Positions 15,252 through 24,766 of a DNA stretch of 64,000 nucleotides are shown piece after piece. Each line of letters opens with the position of its first letter. The stretch's first letter is position 1. The DNA lies in NCBI RefSeq assembly GCF_001444405.1, contig NZ_CP013188.1:62001-126000 (forward strand). Direction: 5' to 3'. The translations under genes and the position numbers were made by a program. The notes under the pieces are model-generated. The model was not told the origin of the DNA, did no database searches, and saw only the letters and a program-made list of their open reading frames with translations. Origin of the DNA: Pseudoalteromonas phenolica (GTDB lineage: Bacteria; Pseudomonadota; Gammaproteobacteria; Enterobacterales; Alteromonadaceae).

Positions 15252-18014
15252 ATGCGCTATTGTTTACTCGTCTTTTTCTTTACGATGAGCTTTTTTGTGA
15301 GGGCTGATGTGCCCAGCACTGAGGACGTAAAAGCTGCAAAAGGACATAAACAATTAGTGCTTTTAAATCAATATATGCGCTCGCAAGCTTTTATTGATGC
15401 AAGAACTGCACTTTCACTCGCTGAGTCACTTAAGCCTAACTTACCCCTAAATCAATTTCCGAAAGAAAAGCTATATCTGCATTTGTGGCAAGGTGTTGCG
15501 CTTAATTTTATTGGTAATCGTCGAGATGCTTTAATCTTGCTTGATACTGTGATTAATGAATCGACCAGTGCAGGTTTATCGGATGTGACTGTTGAAGCGC
15601 TTTTGCAACGTGCAACCATCTATGAAGAGCAGTCGAATAGCGATTTGGCTTTAACCGATCGCTTTAATGTTTTGTCTATGATTGAACATAAAGGCGATTA
15701 CAAGTTGCTGGCAGATACACAAAGCGCCATAGGCATGACTTATTTCTCTCAGGCAAAGTTTACCCGCGCCTTTGAATGGTTATTGAATGCCAAAGAAAAC
15801 TATAAAGCGATCGATCTCGAAAGGGGGGTTGTTCACACCTTAGGTCGAATTGGCTCAATTTATCGGTCGATAGGGGATTTAGATAACGCGTTAAGTTATC
15901 AATTAAAAACGATTGAAGGGCAAAGAAAAGTAGGCAATAAGAAAAGCTTAGCCATCGCTTTTAATAACACCGCCATTGTTTATAAAGACCTCGGGAAATA
16001 CCAAGAAGCCATTGAGATGCATACTGAATCACTCGAACTCAAGCGTGAGATTGGTTATGAGCGCGGTATGGTGTATTCATTTAATAATTTGGGTGAAACC
16101 CACCGATTAGCTGGAGATTTAGCAACAGCAAAATCGTACTTAGCACAAGCAGAGGAGTTGGCGAATAAATTAAATAATCGCATGCTATTAGGCTCAACCA
16201 ATTTGTACTTAGGACGGATAGCGATCACCGAGAAGCGTTATGAAGATGCTGAACGCATTTTAGCGATGGCTATGGAAACCTACCGAAAACGAAACTCTGC
16301 ATCTCGCATAGCTGAAGGATTAGTGGAGCAGGCTAACTTAGCGATGCAAACTCAACAGTATCAGTCGGCGGTATCTCTTTTAAAAGAAGCGATTGAGTAC
16401 GCCCAAAAAGCACAGAAAAACGTGGTGTTGTTTAAAGCCTATGATTTGTTATCTCAAGTGTATGCCAATATTGGGGACTTTCGCTCAGCGTATGATATGC
16501 AAGTTACCTTTAGACAGAGCAAAGACAAGCTATTTGATTTAAACAGTCAGCAGCGGGTCGAAATGCTTGTTGTGCAGAATCAAATTGAAGAAACCAAGCG
16601 CAACTTGGAGTTTGTGAGGCAGCAAGCCAAATTAACCGAATCAGAATTAAATAACAAAATCAGTAAAAGAAATTTATTGATGCTTGCAGTAATGAGTTTT
16701 GTGTTGTTGCTTTGGTACTTATATAGACAAAGGGTAAATAAACGAGAGCTGAAATTAGTTAAACAAAGTCAATCAGAAATAGCCGAAAAAGAGCAAAAGC
16801 TAAGTTTGGCACTTTGGGCGAGTGGTGATGTGTTATGGAGCTGGGACTTAAAAGCTCATACTGTATCGAGAGAGAATGCTGACGACTTGAGTGCATTACC
16901 CGATGGAAAAGTAGATCCAACCTGGCAAAACTTAAGGGCTCACGTGCATCAAGATGATTTTAACCGCCTGACAACGCATTTGGAGTCAATAAAAAATCAG
17001 CAAGAAGCCGCTTTCGAAGTTGCATATCGTGTAAAAAATAAAGCCGGTGAGTGGGCGTGGGTACAAGATAAAGGCAAAGTCGTAGAGATTGACTCCGAAG
17101 GACGACCTTTAAGAGTGGCAGGGATCCAGCATGATATCACCATTTTGAAGCAGCAAGAGGCTGACTTGGTTGTGTTAAATACTGAGTTAGAGCAAAGAGT
17201 ACAGCAACGAACCAAAGACTTGGTGGCTGCATTGAATGACTTAAAAGCAACGCAACAAAGTTTGGTCGAAGCTGAAAAAATGGCCGCTTTGGGCTCTTTA
17301 GTTGCAGGGCTTGCACATGAGCTCAATACACCACTTGGTACAGCTATGATGGCAGTGACTCATTTACATGCTGAATTACAACAACTTGATGCCAAGGTCC
17401 AAGATAATAGGATAACTAAAACGGAATTAACCGAAGGCTTTAAGGTTCTGGCTGAAAGTGGGGACCTAATTTTCAGCGGGGTTAATCGCACCTCCGCTTT
17501 GGTTGAACAATTTAAGCGAGTCTCGGTTTCAGAGCGAGGCGAAGGACGAGCAAGCGAAAGCTTTGCTGTTTTGGTTAATGCTGCGTTTAAAACTGCTTGG
17601 CAAGCATCTGGAGCCCCTAAACATGTTGAGCTTCTAGAGGTATCTGACGGGAACATTACTACTTATAGTGACCCGTTAATGCAAGTCTTGGAACTGTTGA
17701 TCAGTAACGCCATCAATCATGCCGAATCGAATGATCAGTTGAGTATTAAAGTGTCTTGTTATGAGCGTAACAACTTTTATGAGGTGCTGGTTGAAGATAA
17801 TGGTATTGGAGTGGCTGAAAACGAATTAACTAAGATATTCAACCCTTTCTATACACTAGCGCGTCACAGAGGTCACGTTGGTCTTGGGCTTAATATTGTG
17901 TTTAACCTTGTATCACAGGTTTTGGGTGGAGAAATCAATTGTGAGCGCTCTGAACTTGGCGGGGCAAAGTTTAGATTCACAGTCGAAAAAGTGCATGAGA
18001 AATTACTTGTGTAA
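15252..18014 (+). CDS. TPR-containing membrane sensor histidine kinase with PAS domain
   Basis: The 920-residue protein begins with a signal peptide (about 1-18, cleaved before DVPSTED). Residues about 40-430 are a run of tetratricopeptide repeats (for example KSLAIAFNNTAIVYKDLGKY and YSFNNLGETHRLAGDLATA), predicted periplasmic, followed by a coiled coil and one transmembrane helix at about 474-491. A PAS_3 fold (WASGDVLWSWDLKA...WVQDKGKVVE...GIQHDIT) leads into a second coiled coil, an H-box LAHELNTPLG with His689, and an HATPase_c domain (N-box LISNAINHAES, G1 VEDNGIGVAEN, G2 GHVGLGLNIVFNL). There is no receiver domain and no adjacent response regulator, so it is an orphan kinase here. Confidence 0.92.
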   Translation: MRYCLLVFFFTMSFFVRADVPSTEDVKAAKGHKQLVLLNQYMRSQAFIDARTALSLAESLKPNLPLNQFPKEKLYLHLWQGVALNFIGNRRDALILLDTVINESTSAGLSDVTVEALLQRATIYEEQSNSDLALTDRFNVLSMIEHKGDYKLLADTQSAIGMTYFSQAKFTRAFEWLLNAKENYKAIDLERGVVHTLGRIGSIYRSIGDLDNALSYQLKTIEGQRKVGNKKSLAIAFNNTAIVYKDLGKYQEAIEMHTESLELKREIGYERGMVYSFNNLGETHRLAGDLATAKSYLAQAEELANKLNNRMLLGSTNLYLGRIAITEKRYEDAERILAMAMETYRKRNSASRIAEGLVEQANLAMQTQQYQSAVSLLKEAIEYAQKAQKNVVLFKAYDLLSQVYANIGDFRSAYDMQVTFRQSKDKLFDLNSQQRVEMLVVQNQIEETKRNLEFVRQQAKLTESELNNKISKRNLLMLAVMSFVLLLWYLYRQRVNKRELKLVKQSQSEIAEKEQKLSLALWASGDVLWSWDLKAHTVSRENADDLSALPDGKVDPTWQNLRAHVHQDDFNRLTTHLESIKNQQEAAFEVAYRVKNKAGEWAWVQDKGKVVEIDSEGRPLRVAGIQHDITILKQQEADLVVLNTELEQRVQQRTKDLVAALNDLKATQQSLVEAEKMAALGSLVAGLAHELNTPLGTAMMAVTHLHAELQQLDAKVQDNRITKTELTEGFKVLAESGDLIFSGVNRTSALVEQFKRVSVSERGEGRASESFAVLVNAAFKTAWQASGAPKHVELLEVSDGNITTYSDPLMQVLELLISNAINHAESNDQLSIKVSCYERNNFYEVLVEDNGIGVAENELTKIFNPFYTLARHRGHVGLGLNIVFNLVSQVLGGEINCERSELGGAKFRFTVEKVHEKLLV

Positions 18015-18145
18015 ATGTTTAAATAGGATGCTATTTGGCTTTGACTGCTTCATTGTACTTCAGCTATTACTTACCTTGTGCTAAATCAATGTTCACAAAA
18101 AGAAACTTGCTAATCTAAGTACTCTAGTTCTTAACTGGGCAAGTC

Positions 18146-19048
18146 ATGAAAAACTTTATCTCAGCATTACCAAGTACACGGCCGCCTTTCTTGCTCTTAG
18201 CACCGCTGTGTGTGCTGTTAGGCAATGCGATTGCGCAATATCATGGTGCAGAGTTTCATGGCTGGCATTTTCTTTTCGCCTGCATGGGGTCTGTATTGTC
18301 TGCGGTTGCAGTGAATACACTAAACGAGTATCAAGATTTTCATAGCGGCTTAGATTTAATCACTAAGCGAACACCATTTAGTGGCGGTAGTGGCTTACTT
18401 AAGCAAAATAGTGCATTGGAAAAGTCAGTTTTAAGTCTTTTCCAACTGGCATTAGGCAGCTTGTTTCTTATAGGTATTTATTTTGTGTATCGCTTTGGTT
18501 TGCCTATGTTGACGATAGGCTTACTGGGGCTTGCGGTTATTATTACTTATACAAACACCTTAAATCGACACCCTTGGTTATGTTTAATATCACCGGGCTT
18601 GGGGTTTGCATTACTGATGGTACTGGGTAGCTACATCACACAAGGACTAACACTGAACTGGCAAGTGTTGCTGATAGCGCTTATCCCTTTCTTCACCATA
18701 AATAACCTGCTGCTAGTGAATCAATTACCTGATATTAAAGCTGATCAACAAGTAGGTCGTAAGCATTTTGCGATTTATTACTCAGTGAATGCAGCTGTCA
18801 TCTGTTTTTCGGTATCAGCAGCTTTGGCATTGCTTCTTATGGCCATAGCATTGTATTTGGCAGTCTTGCCATTTAAAGTCATCTGGCTGACGCCTATTTT
18901 ACTATTAAACTTTTTGGCTATTCCTAAATTAGCAAAGTTGAAACATGATATAGCAAAGCATCCCCAAAGTATGGCGTTAAACGTTGTTGCAGCGAACTTA
19001 TTGCCTCTTGTTTTGTCGGTCATACTCCTTTTAAACGGGCCTATCTGA
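18146..19048 (+). CDS. UbiA-family prenyltransferase
   Basis: The 300-residue integral membrane protein has about eight to nine helices and both Asp-rich motifs of the UbiA superfamily: NEYQDFHSGLD near residue 62 and NQLPDIKADQQVGRKH near residue 190. These enzymes transfer a polyprenyl chain to an aromatic acceptor in quinone, heme or related biosynthesis. The sequence resembles MenA/UbiA-like side branches more than the canonical UbiA next to UbiC, and the acceptor is not clear. The frameshifted solute-binding protein starts one base after its stop, suggesting co-transcription. Confidence 0.85.
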   Translation: MKNFISALPSTRPPFLLLAPLCVLLGNAIAQYHGAEFHGWHFLFACMGSVLSAVAVNTLNEYQDFHSGLDLITKRTPFSGGSGLLKQNSALEKSVLSLFQLALGSLFLIGIYFVYRFGLPMLTIGLLGLAVIITYTNTLNRHPWLCLISPGLGFALLMVLGSYITQGLTLNWQVLLIALIPFFTINNLLLVNQLPDIKADQQVGRKHFAIYYSVNAAVICFSVSAALALLLMAIALYLAVLPFKVIWLTPILLLNFLAIPKLAKLKHDIAKHPQSMALNVVAANLLPLVLSVILLLNGPI

Positions 19049-19049
19049 T

Positions 19050-19804
19050 TTGTATATTCGAGTACTTCTTGTTTTTTTATTAAGCGTTTCATTTTCTTTA
19101 TGGGCCGAGCCTAAGAAGCAGATAGATCTACCTATGCTTACTTCTTTAACCTACTACGCTGAAGATTATCCGCCATCGGTATTTTATGAGGGCGAGGTGT
19201 TGCGAGGGATTTCAGTGAGAATGCTTCGGGCAATATGGCAAGAATTAGGAGTGAAAGCTCAGCCCATAGAAATAGTGCCATGGGCACGTGGTTATAAAGA
19301 AATTATCAGTAAGCCAAAAACCGTCTTGTTTGCCATGTCGAAAACAGCTCAAAGAGCCGATAAATTTAAGTGGGTAGGCCCCATCTACTCCGTTGATTAC
19401 ATATTAATTGCAAAAAAAGCAAAATATTCAAATCCAAGCGGTTATCAGAGTTACATAGTCATTCAGTTGCGGTGATACGCCATGATGCCACAGAGCAAAT
19501 CGTATTAGATGCTAATTTTGTCGAACAGCAAATTGTAGAAACAAACAATATGTATCAAGCACTGGCAATGTTTAAGGCTGACCGTGTTGAGTTAATGGCA
19601 ATCTCTCGTTCAGGGTTACGTAAAGCCATCAGTGAAAAAATGCTACAAGTCGACGATTTTGAAGAGGTGTTTCTACTAGACACAGTCGAAGACTATTTTG
19701 CATTTAGTAAAGATGTTCCCGATGTGGTCATCAACGCATTTCAGCGTGCTTTCGATAAGCATAAACGGTTAAATTTAGCCCTCATCGACGAATTTAAACT
19801 TTAA
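19050..19804 (+). pseudogene. Periplasmic solute-binding protein (SBP_bac_3 type) interrupted by a -1 frameshift
   Basis: Frame 1 from a TTG at 19050 encodes a signal peptide (MYIRVLLVFLLSVSFSLWA) and the first lobe (LTYYAEDYPPSVFYEG, VPWARGYKEI, KTVLFAMSKTAQRADKFKWVGPI) but stops near 19475. The second lobe continues in the -1 frame (LHSHSVAVIRHDATEQIVL, NMYQALAMFKADRVELM, AFQRAFDKHKRLN) to 19804. The reading joins smoothly at a run of seven A at 19412-19418, where one added base restores about 251 residues of a family 3 extracellular solute-binding protein. The run is in the right register (A AAA AAA) for -1 slippage, but no clear stimulating stem or Shine-Dalgarno is adjacent. A sequencing error, a real inactivation and slippage are all possible. 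Confidence 0.75.
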
Positions 19805-19881
19805 AAGCTAAGGTTTTGCGATTAAGCACAAAGGCTTTTAGAATAACGAGGTGAACCTCATCTAAAAGCAAAATCCATACT

Positions 19882-21300
19882 ATGATCGTACCCGTTGTTA
19901 TTGCTGGTGGCTCAGGCACCCGTTTGTGGCCTTTGTCTCGTACTCATTATCCGAAGCAGTTTTTGCCTTTGACTGGCGAGCAGTCATTGTTGCAACAAAC
20001 GTTGCTGAGATTAAAAGGCTTGGAACATGATCCTGCGATTATTATTTGTAACGAGGCGCATAGATTTTTAACCGCAGAGCAAGTGCGATTAAGTGAGATA
20101 CCACACTTTCCTATTATCTTAGAGCCAGAGGGGCGCAATACAGCGCCCGCGATTGCATTGGCAGCATTTAAAGCGTTAGAGACAAATCCTGATGCAACTT
20201 TGTTAGTGATGCCTGCCGATCATGATATTGGCGAGCTTGAACCGTTTTTAAATGCGATAACACTGGCTACAGAGAGTGCTGGAGAGGGCAAATTAGTCAC
20301 CTTTGGTATTGAACCTACCTCTGCGCATACTGGCTATGGTTACATTCAGAAAGGCCAGCCTTTGGAAAGGGGCTTTACAGCTAAACAATTTGTTGAAAAA
20401 CCCGATGAATTAACCGCAAAGGGGTATGTTGAATCAGACCAGTTTGTATGGAATAGCGGTATTTTCATGTTTAAAGCTCAAGTATATTTAGACACTCTAA
20501 AGCGTTTTAACCATAACATATTTGAAGCTTGTTTTAACGCCATGCAAAAGCAGCAAGATGATTTAGATTTTACGCGTGTAGATGCCTCAGCCTTTCTAGC
20601 TTGCCCAAGTGATTCAATAGATTATGCGATCATGGAGCCTTTAACAGCACAACAAAATGATGCTGTGGTGATGATCCCCATGGCAGCTAAATGGAGTGAT
20701 GTAGGCAGTTTCGATGCGCTTTGGCAGTTACTTGATAAAGATGATGAACAAAATGCAATTGGTGGTGATGTGATCGCAATCGACACGCAAGGCAGCCTGT
20801 TGCTGAGTGAAAATAAACTATTAGCCACGGTTGGTGTAAAAGACGTGGTGGTAGTACAAACCAAAGATGCAGTGTTAATTGCAGATAAGAATAATACTCA
20901 AGCGATAAAACAAGTGGTTGCTCAGCTAGAACAAAAATCTCGTGTTGAAATGCACCAACATCGTGAAGTCTATCGCCCTTGGGGGAAGTTTGATGCCATT
21001 GACGAAGGCGAGCGCTTTTTAGTGAAGCGGATCACAGTAAATCCAGGTGCACGTTTATCAATGCAAATGCATCACCATAGAGCAGAGCATTGGGTGGTGG
21101 TAAGTGGCACAGCCAAAGTTAAAATAGATAACAAAGTTCAGTATGTGACCGAAAATCAGTCTGTATATATTCCTATTACAGCTGTTCATAGCCTTGAAAA
21201 CCCAGGAAAAACAGCTTTAGAGCTGATAGAAGTTCAGTCGGGTAGCTATTTAGATGAGAGTGATATTATTCGTTTTGAAGATGATTATGGGCGTGAATAA
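19882..21300 (+). CDS. manC: Mannose-1-phosphate guanylyltransferase / mannose-6-phosphate isomerase
   Basis: The 472-residue bifunctional enzyme has the nucleotidyltransferase motif AGGSGTRLWPLSR (residues 8-20), PKQFLPL, VMPADHDI, and GYGYIQKG, with FVEKPD downstream. The C-terminal type II isomerase cupin shows YRPWGKFDAID, NPGARLSMQMHHHRAEHW and ENQSVYIP with its metal-binding His residues. It makes GDP-mannose and interconverts fructose-6-P and mannose-6-P in the cytoplasm for surface polysaccharide. Full length for the CpsB/ManC/AlgA type. The phosphomannomutase gene follows after 45 bases. Confidence 0.95.
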   Translation: MIVPVVIAGGSGTRLWPLSRTHYPKQFLPLTGEQSLLQQTLLRLKGLEHDPAIIICNEAHRFLTAEQVRLSEIPHFPIILEPEGRNTAPAIALAAFKALETNPDATLLVMPADHDIGELEPFLNAITLATESAGEGKLVTFGIEPTSAHTGYGYIQKGQPLERGFTAKQFVEKPDELTAKGYVESDQFVWNSGIFMFKAQVYLDTLKRFNHNIFEACFNAMQKQQDDLDFTRVDASAFLACPSDSIDYAIMEPLTAQQNDAVVMIPMAAKWSDVGSFDALWQLLDKDDEQNAIGGDVIAIDTQGSLLLSENKLLATVGVKDVVVVQTKDAVLIADKNNTQAIKQVVAQLEQKSRVEMHQHREVYRPWGKFDAIDEGERFLVKRITVNPGARLSMQMHHHRAEHWVVVSGTAKVKIDNKVQYVTENQSVYIPITAVHSLENPGKTALELIEVQSGSYLDESDIIRFEDDYGRE

Positions 21301-21345
21301 GGCGCTATTTCTCAATAGAAAAGTTATTAATAGGCACCATAAAAA

Positions 21346-22794
21346 GTGAATGTCTCAAAGCTAATTAAAAATACTTCCATTAAATTTGGCACCAGTGGGG
21401 CGCGTGGTTTAGCCGAAGATTTTTCGCAAAATGTGTGTGTTGCGTTCGCAATGGCTTTTATTGAGCATGGTAAGCGTTGCGGCAAATTGAGCGATGACAA
21501 CCTGTGTGTCGCTATTGGTATTGATAATCGCCCTAGTAGCTACGAAATGGCCCAAGGTGTTGCTACGGGTCTAATAGCATTGGGTCTGGATTATAAGTTT
21601 CATGGGGTCTTACCTACACCTGCCTTAGCCTATGCCGCAATGCAGAGAGGGGAGGCTTGTATCATGGTAACAGGCAGTCATATTCCGTTTGATCGAAATG
21701 GTTTGAAGTTTTATTACCCAGAAGGCGAGATCAGCAAGTTTGATGAGCAAGATATTTTAAGTCAATACATCGAGCTTCCTGATGAACTTAGTGCTCCAGA
21801 GTTAATTGAATGTGAGTCGGCTACAAATACCTATATCAATCGTTATTTAAATTACTTTTCTGAGCTGAATTTAACAGATAAGCGAATAGGCGTTTATACC
21901 CATTCAAGTGCAGGTCGAGAGCTATACCTCAGACTACTCCAGCAAGTGGGTGCAACCGTTGTTGAGCTTGGCAGAAGCTACACCTTTGTGCCAATCGACA
22001 CCGAAGCGGTAAGTAAAGAAGATCAGCAAACAGCCAAAATTTGGGCTAATGAACTCAATCTAGATGCCATTATTTCTACTGATGGTGATGGCGACAGACC
22101 ACTTGTGGCGGATGAGTGCGGTAATTGGCTTAGAGGCGATGTACTCGGTTTAATTGTTAGTCAATTTTTAAAAATAGAAGCTCTAAGCGTGCCCATTAAT
22201 TGCAATTCAGCGATTGAGTTGAGTGGTTGTTTTAAGCAAGTGGCGAGAACAAAAATAGGCTCTCCGTTTGTTATTGAGGCATTTGTACAATTACAAAAGC
22301 AGCACAAAAAAGTCGCTGGATTTGAAGCAAACGGCGGGTATTTACTTGCAAGCGATATTGATGAAGACGGTAAGTTATTATCTGCGCTGCCAACCCGAGA
22401 TGCCTTATTACCTATTTTAGTTGTTTTAACTCAATTAGCTAAGCTGCCAATATCTAAAATGATGCCGGGTTTACCAAAACGCTACACTGCCAGTGGCAAA
22501 GTAGAACATGTGCCTTCTTATGTTGGGCTTGCTTTCTTAAAGGCGCTACAAAGCGATACAGAACGTTTACTTGCCGAATTGGATATTACATATCGTGTCA
22601 TTGAGTTCGATAATACAGACGGTACTCGATTGATTCTGAGTAACAAAGACATAGTGCATTTTCGTTGTTCAGGTAATGCACCTGAAATGCGCTGTTATGT
22701 TGAGTCTGACTCTGGAAAAAGAGCCGAAACATTATTGTATTGCTTAAAAAACAAATTGAGCTATTTAACTGAACAGGCAGCAACAACGAAGTGA
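21346..22794 (+). CDS. manB: Phosphomannomutase (alpha-D-phosphohexomutase family)
   Basis: A GTG at 21346 is the only sensible start: MNVSKLIKNTSIKFGTSGARGLAEDF. The family motifs are in order: the phosphoserine loop MVTGSHIPFDRNGLKFY (Ser111), metal loop STDGDGDRPLVADE, sugar loop GFEANGGYLLAS and phosphate-binding FRCSGNAPEMRCYVES. At 482 residues it is standard length. It converts mannose-6-P to mannose-1-P, the substrate of the enzyme encoded just upstream, so the pair forms a GDP-mannose module. No other polysaccharide genes adjoin it here. Confidence 0.92.
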   Translation: MNVSKLIKNTSIKFGTSGARGLAEDFSQNVCVAFAMAFIEHGKRCGKLSDDNLCVAIGIDNRPSSYEMAQGVATGLIALGLDYKFHGVLPTPALAYAAMQRGEACIMVTGSHIPFDRNGLKFYYPEGEISKFDEQDILSQYIELPDELSAPELIECESATNTYINRYLNYFSELNLTDKRIGVYTHSSAGRELYLRLLQQVGATVVELGRSYTFVPIDTEAVSKEDQQTAKIWANELNLDAIISTDGDGDRPLVADECGNWLRGDVLGLIVSQFLKIEALSVPINCNSAIELSGCFKQVARTKIGSPFVIEAFVQLQKQHKKVAGFEANGGYLLASDIDEDGKLLSALPTRDALLPILVVLTQLAKLPISKMMPGLPKRYTASGKVEHVPSYVGLAFLKALQSDTERLLAELDITYRVIEFDNTDGTRLILSNKDIVHFRCSGNAPEMRCYVESDSGKRAETLLYCLKNKLSYLTEQAATTK

Positions 22795-22826
22795 CATTCA
22801 CTTTGCTACACTGTCTCCAAAAAGTG

Positions 22827-23153
22827 CTAAACCTTACTGATAAGTTGAAATACAACTGGGGTTTGAGCTGCTAACACCAGTACTGAAGAATAAAATACAG
22901 CTTTAATGGCATTTTTTAGGCCACGATATTCAATTAATGATTGCGAGATAATTAAACTTGCTAAAGGAAGTGCTAGAGCGCTGCCGATCACAAATGCGAG
23001 CTTTTCATTTGCTTGTAGGTTAAATCTATCAAAGTCAACCATATACAACGATGTAATGTAAGCGGTTAATGCCATACAAATAATAGACACAACCACCATT
23101 AAGATTTGTTTTATTGACACTGATTTTTGGCGTACTTCAATGATAACTTCCAT
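22827..23153 (-). CDS. Small membrane protein of unknown function (108 aa)
   Basis: AAGGAG six bases before the ATG supports the start. Three hydrophobic helices are visible (ILMVVVSIICMALTAYITSL, LAFVIGSALALPLASLIIS, AVFYSSVLVLAAQTPVVF) with a short cytoplasmic N-terminus. I recognise no family. It lies between the end of manB (convergent) and a REP-like palindrome. Confidence 0.65.
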   Translation of the reverse strand: MEVIIEVRQKSVSIKQILMVVVSIICMALTAYITSLYMVDFDRFNLQANEKLAFVIGSALALPLASLIISQSLIEYRGLKNAIKAVFYSSVLVLAAQTPVVFQLISKV

Positions 23154-23198
23154 GTTTGCTCCTTGTATCGCTGATATATTTCATTGTTTGTTATTGCG

Positions 23199-23221
23199 CC
23201 ATCAGTCAATGCGACTGATGG
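23199..23221. other. Perfect hairpin in intergenic region
   Basis: CCATCAGTC (23199-23207) pairs perfectly with GACTGATGG (23213-23221) with a five-base loop. It lies downstream of the DUF4097-like lipoprotein gene on the minus strand but lacks a T-run on either side, so a terminator role is uncertain. Confidence 0.4.
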
Positions 23222-23233
23222 GCAGACTATTCA

Positions 23234-23276
23234 TACTAACCCTCAAAACAGCTCACTTAATTAAGAGAGTTGGTGC
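23234..23276. repeat. REP-like palindromic unit (43 bp)
   Basis: ATACTAACCCTC (23234-23245) is roughly inverted by GAGAGTTGGTGC (23265-23276), with CTCAAAA and CTTAATTAA between. It shares long identical blocks with the copy at 58414-58457 (CTCAAAA, then CTTAATTAAGAGAGTTGGT) and, inverted, with 5114-5150. Confidence 0.6.
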
Positions 23277-23288
23277 TAAGTTTATAGG

Positions 23289-23999
23289 TTACTCGTCAAT
23301 CTCAACTTTGCCCTTGATGTTCTTGATTTGCAATCCGCCTGAACCTGAGTCTTCAATGACTAAAGCGCCGGCACCATTTACACTGATACTGCCTGAGCCA
23401 TCGTCAATGGTGACTGTGCCTAACACTTGATTAGCATAAATATCGCCGCTGCCATCATCAACTTTTAGGTCGCCTTGAGCGTTGTTTACGGTAATGCTGC
23501 CTGAGCCATCTTCAATCTCAATATGCTTACCACCTGAGATTTCAATGCTGCCAGAGCCATCGTCAATTTCAATGTCACCATTTACTTGTTTGATATCGAT
23601 ACTGCCAGAGCCGTCGTCAATGATAAGGCCAATATTACTCGGTACTGTAATCGTTAGATTAATTTTAGGTCCCGGGCTATTTACTTGCCAACTATTTGAA
23701 TTACTTGCTCTTGCAACCAGCTCGGCTCTGCTGCCTTTGTTTTCTAGGGTGAGTGTGAAGTCATCAGCGCTGTAAGCAAAAATCTCTGCATCTACGGTAA
23801 TGTCAGTGGCGCTGTCGCTACCAACAATTGATAAATTACCAGCGCCAGCTTCGGTTTCTAAGAATTTTAGGTTTGTGGCACTTAAAGTGAGCTGTTGGTT
23901 ATCGAAATATTTTGGTGCGCTACCAGGGCCACTTTTAACATGAACAATACAACCACTTAATAAAATTGCTGCGCTTAAAGGTAAAAGGGTTTTTAGCAT
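23289..23999 (-). CDS. DUF4097-like lipoprotein with periodic DGSGS beta-solenoid repeats
   Basis: The 236-residue protein has a lipoprotein signal (MLKTLLPLSAAILLSGC, lipobox LSGC). After a head domain (FLETEAGAGNLSIVGSDSATDI, ANLTITVPSNIGL-type strand), six repeats of about 18-19 residues follow, each with I-D/E-D-G-S-G-S/D-I: LIIDDGSGSIDI, IEIDDGSGSIEI, IEIEDGSGSITV, LKVDDGSGDIYA, VTIDDGSGSISV and LVIEDSGSGGLQI. This pattern matches the beta-helical DUF4097/DUF2807 adhesin-like class. Location is the outer or inner membrane periplasmic face; the partner is unknown. It is followed by a REP-like palindrome. Confidence 0.8.
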   Translation of the reverse strand: MLKTLLPLSAAILLSGCIVHVKSGPGSAPKYFDNQQLTLSATNLKFLETEAGAGNLSIVGSDSATDITVDAEIFAYSADDFTLTLENKGSRAELVARASNSNSWQVNSPGPKINLTITVPSNIGLIIDDGSGSIDIKQVNGDIEIDDGSGSIEISGGKHIEIEDGSGSITVNNAQGDLKVDDGSGDIYANQVLGTVTIDDGSGSISVNGAGALVIEDSGSGGLQIKNIKGKVEIDE

Positions 24000-24208
24000 C
24001 TTAATTCCTACATGTGCTTTTTTGTTATTATAGTTAAAGCAATATAGTGACCAATTTGCAAGTGTTTGATTTGTAATGAATTGTAAGTTTTCGTGTAAAA
24101 TGTGATTTTTAATTTAGCGAAAAGTTAGTTTTTTTCCTCACTATATTAGTCAGTTAGTTAAATTTCATAATGGATCTGAACTCAAGTTAACTCGTTTAAG
24201 GTGATTAC

Positions 24209-24640
24209 ATGATCGAAGAAACACTCTGGCAAATTTATCAGCTCAGTTACTTTCAAAGTACTTGTCGAGTTATGCCTTATCAGACAGTAACAGGTCATCA
24301 ATCAGGTGCGATTATCAGCGTATGGAACCCTCATGGGCAGAATTTAACTTTGGCGCATAATAAACGGCTCGAAAGATCGGCGATGCGTTACCTCCGCGAC
24401 CAAAACGTTGCTTACAAAAGGTTGTGGGGCGGTAATAAGGATATGAGCTATCGCGAGTTAAGCATATTTGTTCCTTGCTCGTTGCAGCAGGCGCAGCATT
24501 TATCTGTCCATTTTAAGCAATTAGCATTTTATTATGTCAGCGCTCGAGGGCGAGTGAGTTTGCATTGCTCGAAGCAAACTAAGCCTATGTGTTTTGTAAG
24601 CAAACACCTAAAAAAGCGCTGGATTGCTAGTCATGCTTGA
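24209..24640 (+). CDS. DUF3293 family protein (143 aa)
   Basis: GGTGATTAC precedes the ATG at 24209. The product contains the GAIISVWNPHGQNLTLAHNK core, followed by RYLRDQNVAYKRLWGGNKD and RELSIFVPC, typical of small DUF3293 proteins of gammaproteobacteria. It lacks signal peptide and membrane segments. Function of the family is unknown. It stands alone. Confidence 0.75.
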   Translation: MIEETLWQIYQLSYFQSTCRVMPYQTVTGHQSGAIISVWNPHGQNLTLAHNKRLERSAMRYLRDQNVAYKRLWGGNKDMSYRELSIFVPCSLQQAQHLSVHFKQLAFYYVSARGRVSLHCSKQTKPMCFVSKHLKKRWIASHA

Positions 24641-24766
24641 ATATCTCAATTCTAAATGATCATCTAAACCAACTTACTTTACTAACGTGTTAGTTGATGA
24701 ATAATTTTTTTGTAGTGATTTTGTTGGTTTTTTGTTATTTTTTTATTGTGATATAAGGATATATTA

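Noticed and set aside
19405..19450. Firm call of programmed -1 frameshifting in the solute-binding protein
   Set aside because: The slippery run is in phase, but no stimulating Shine-Dalgarno or stem is evident. A homopolymer error or simple mutation is at least as likely, so it is kept only as a finding.
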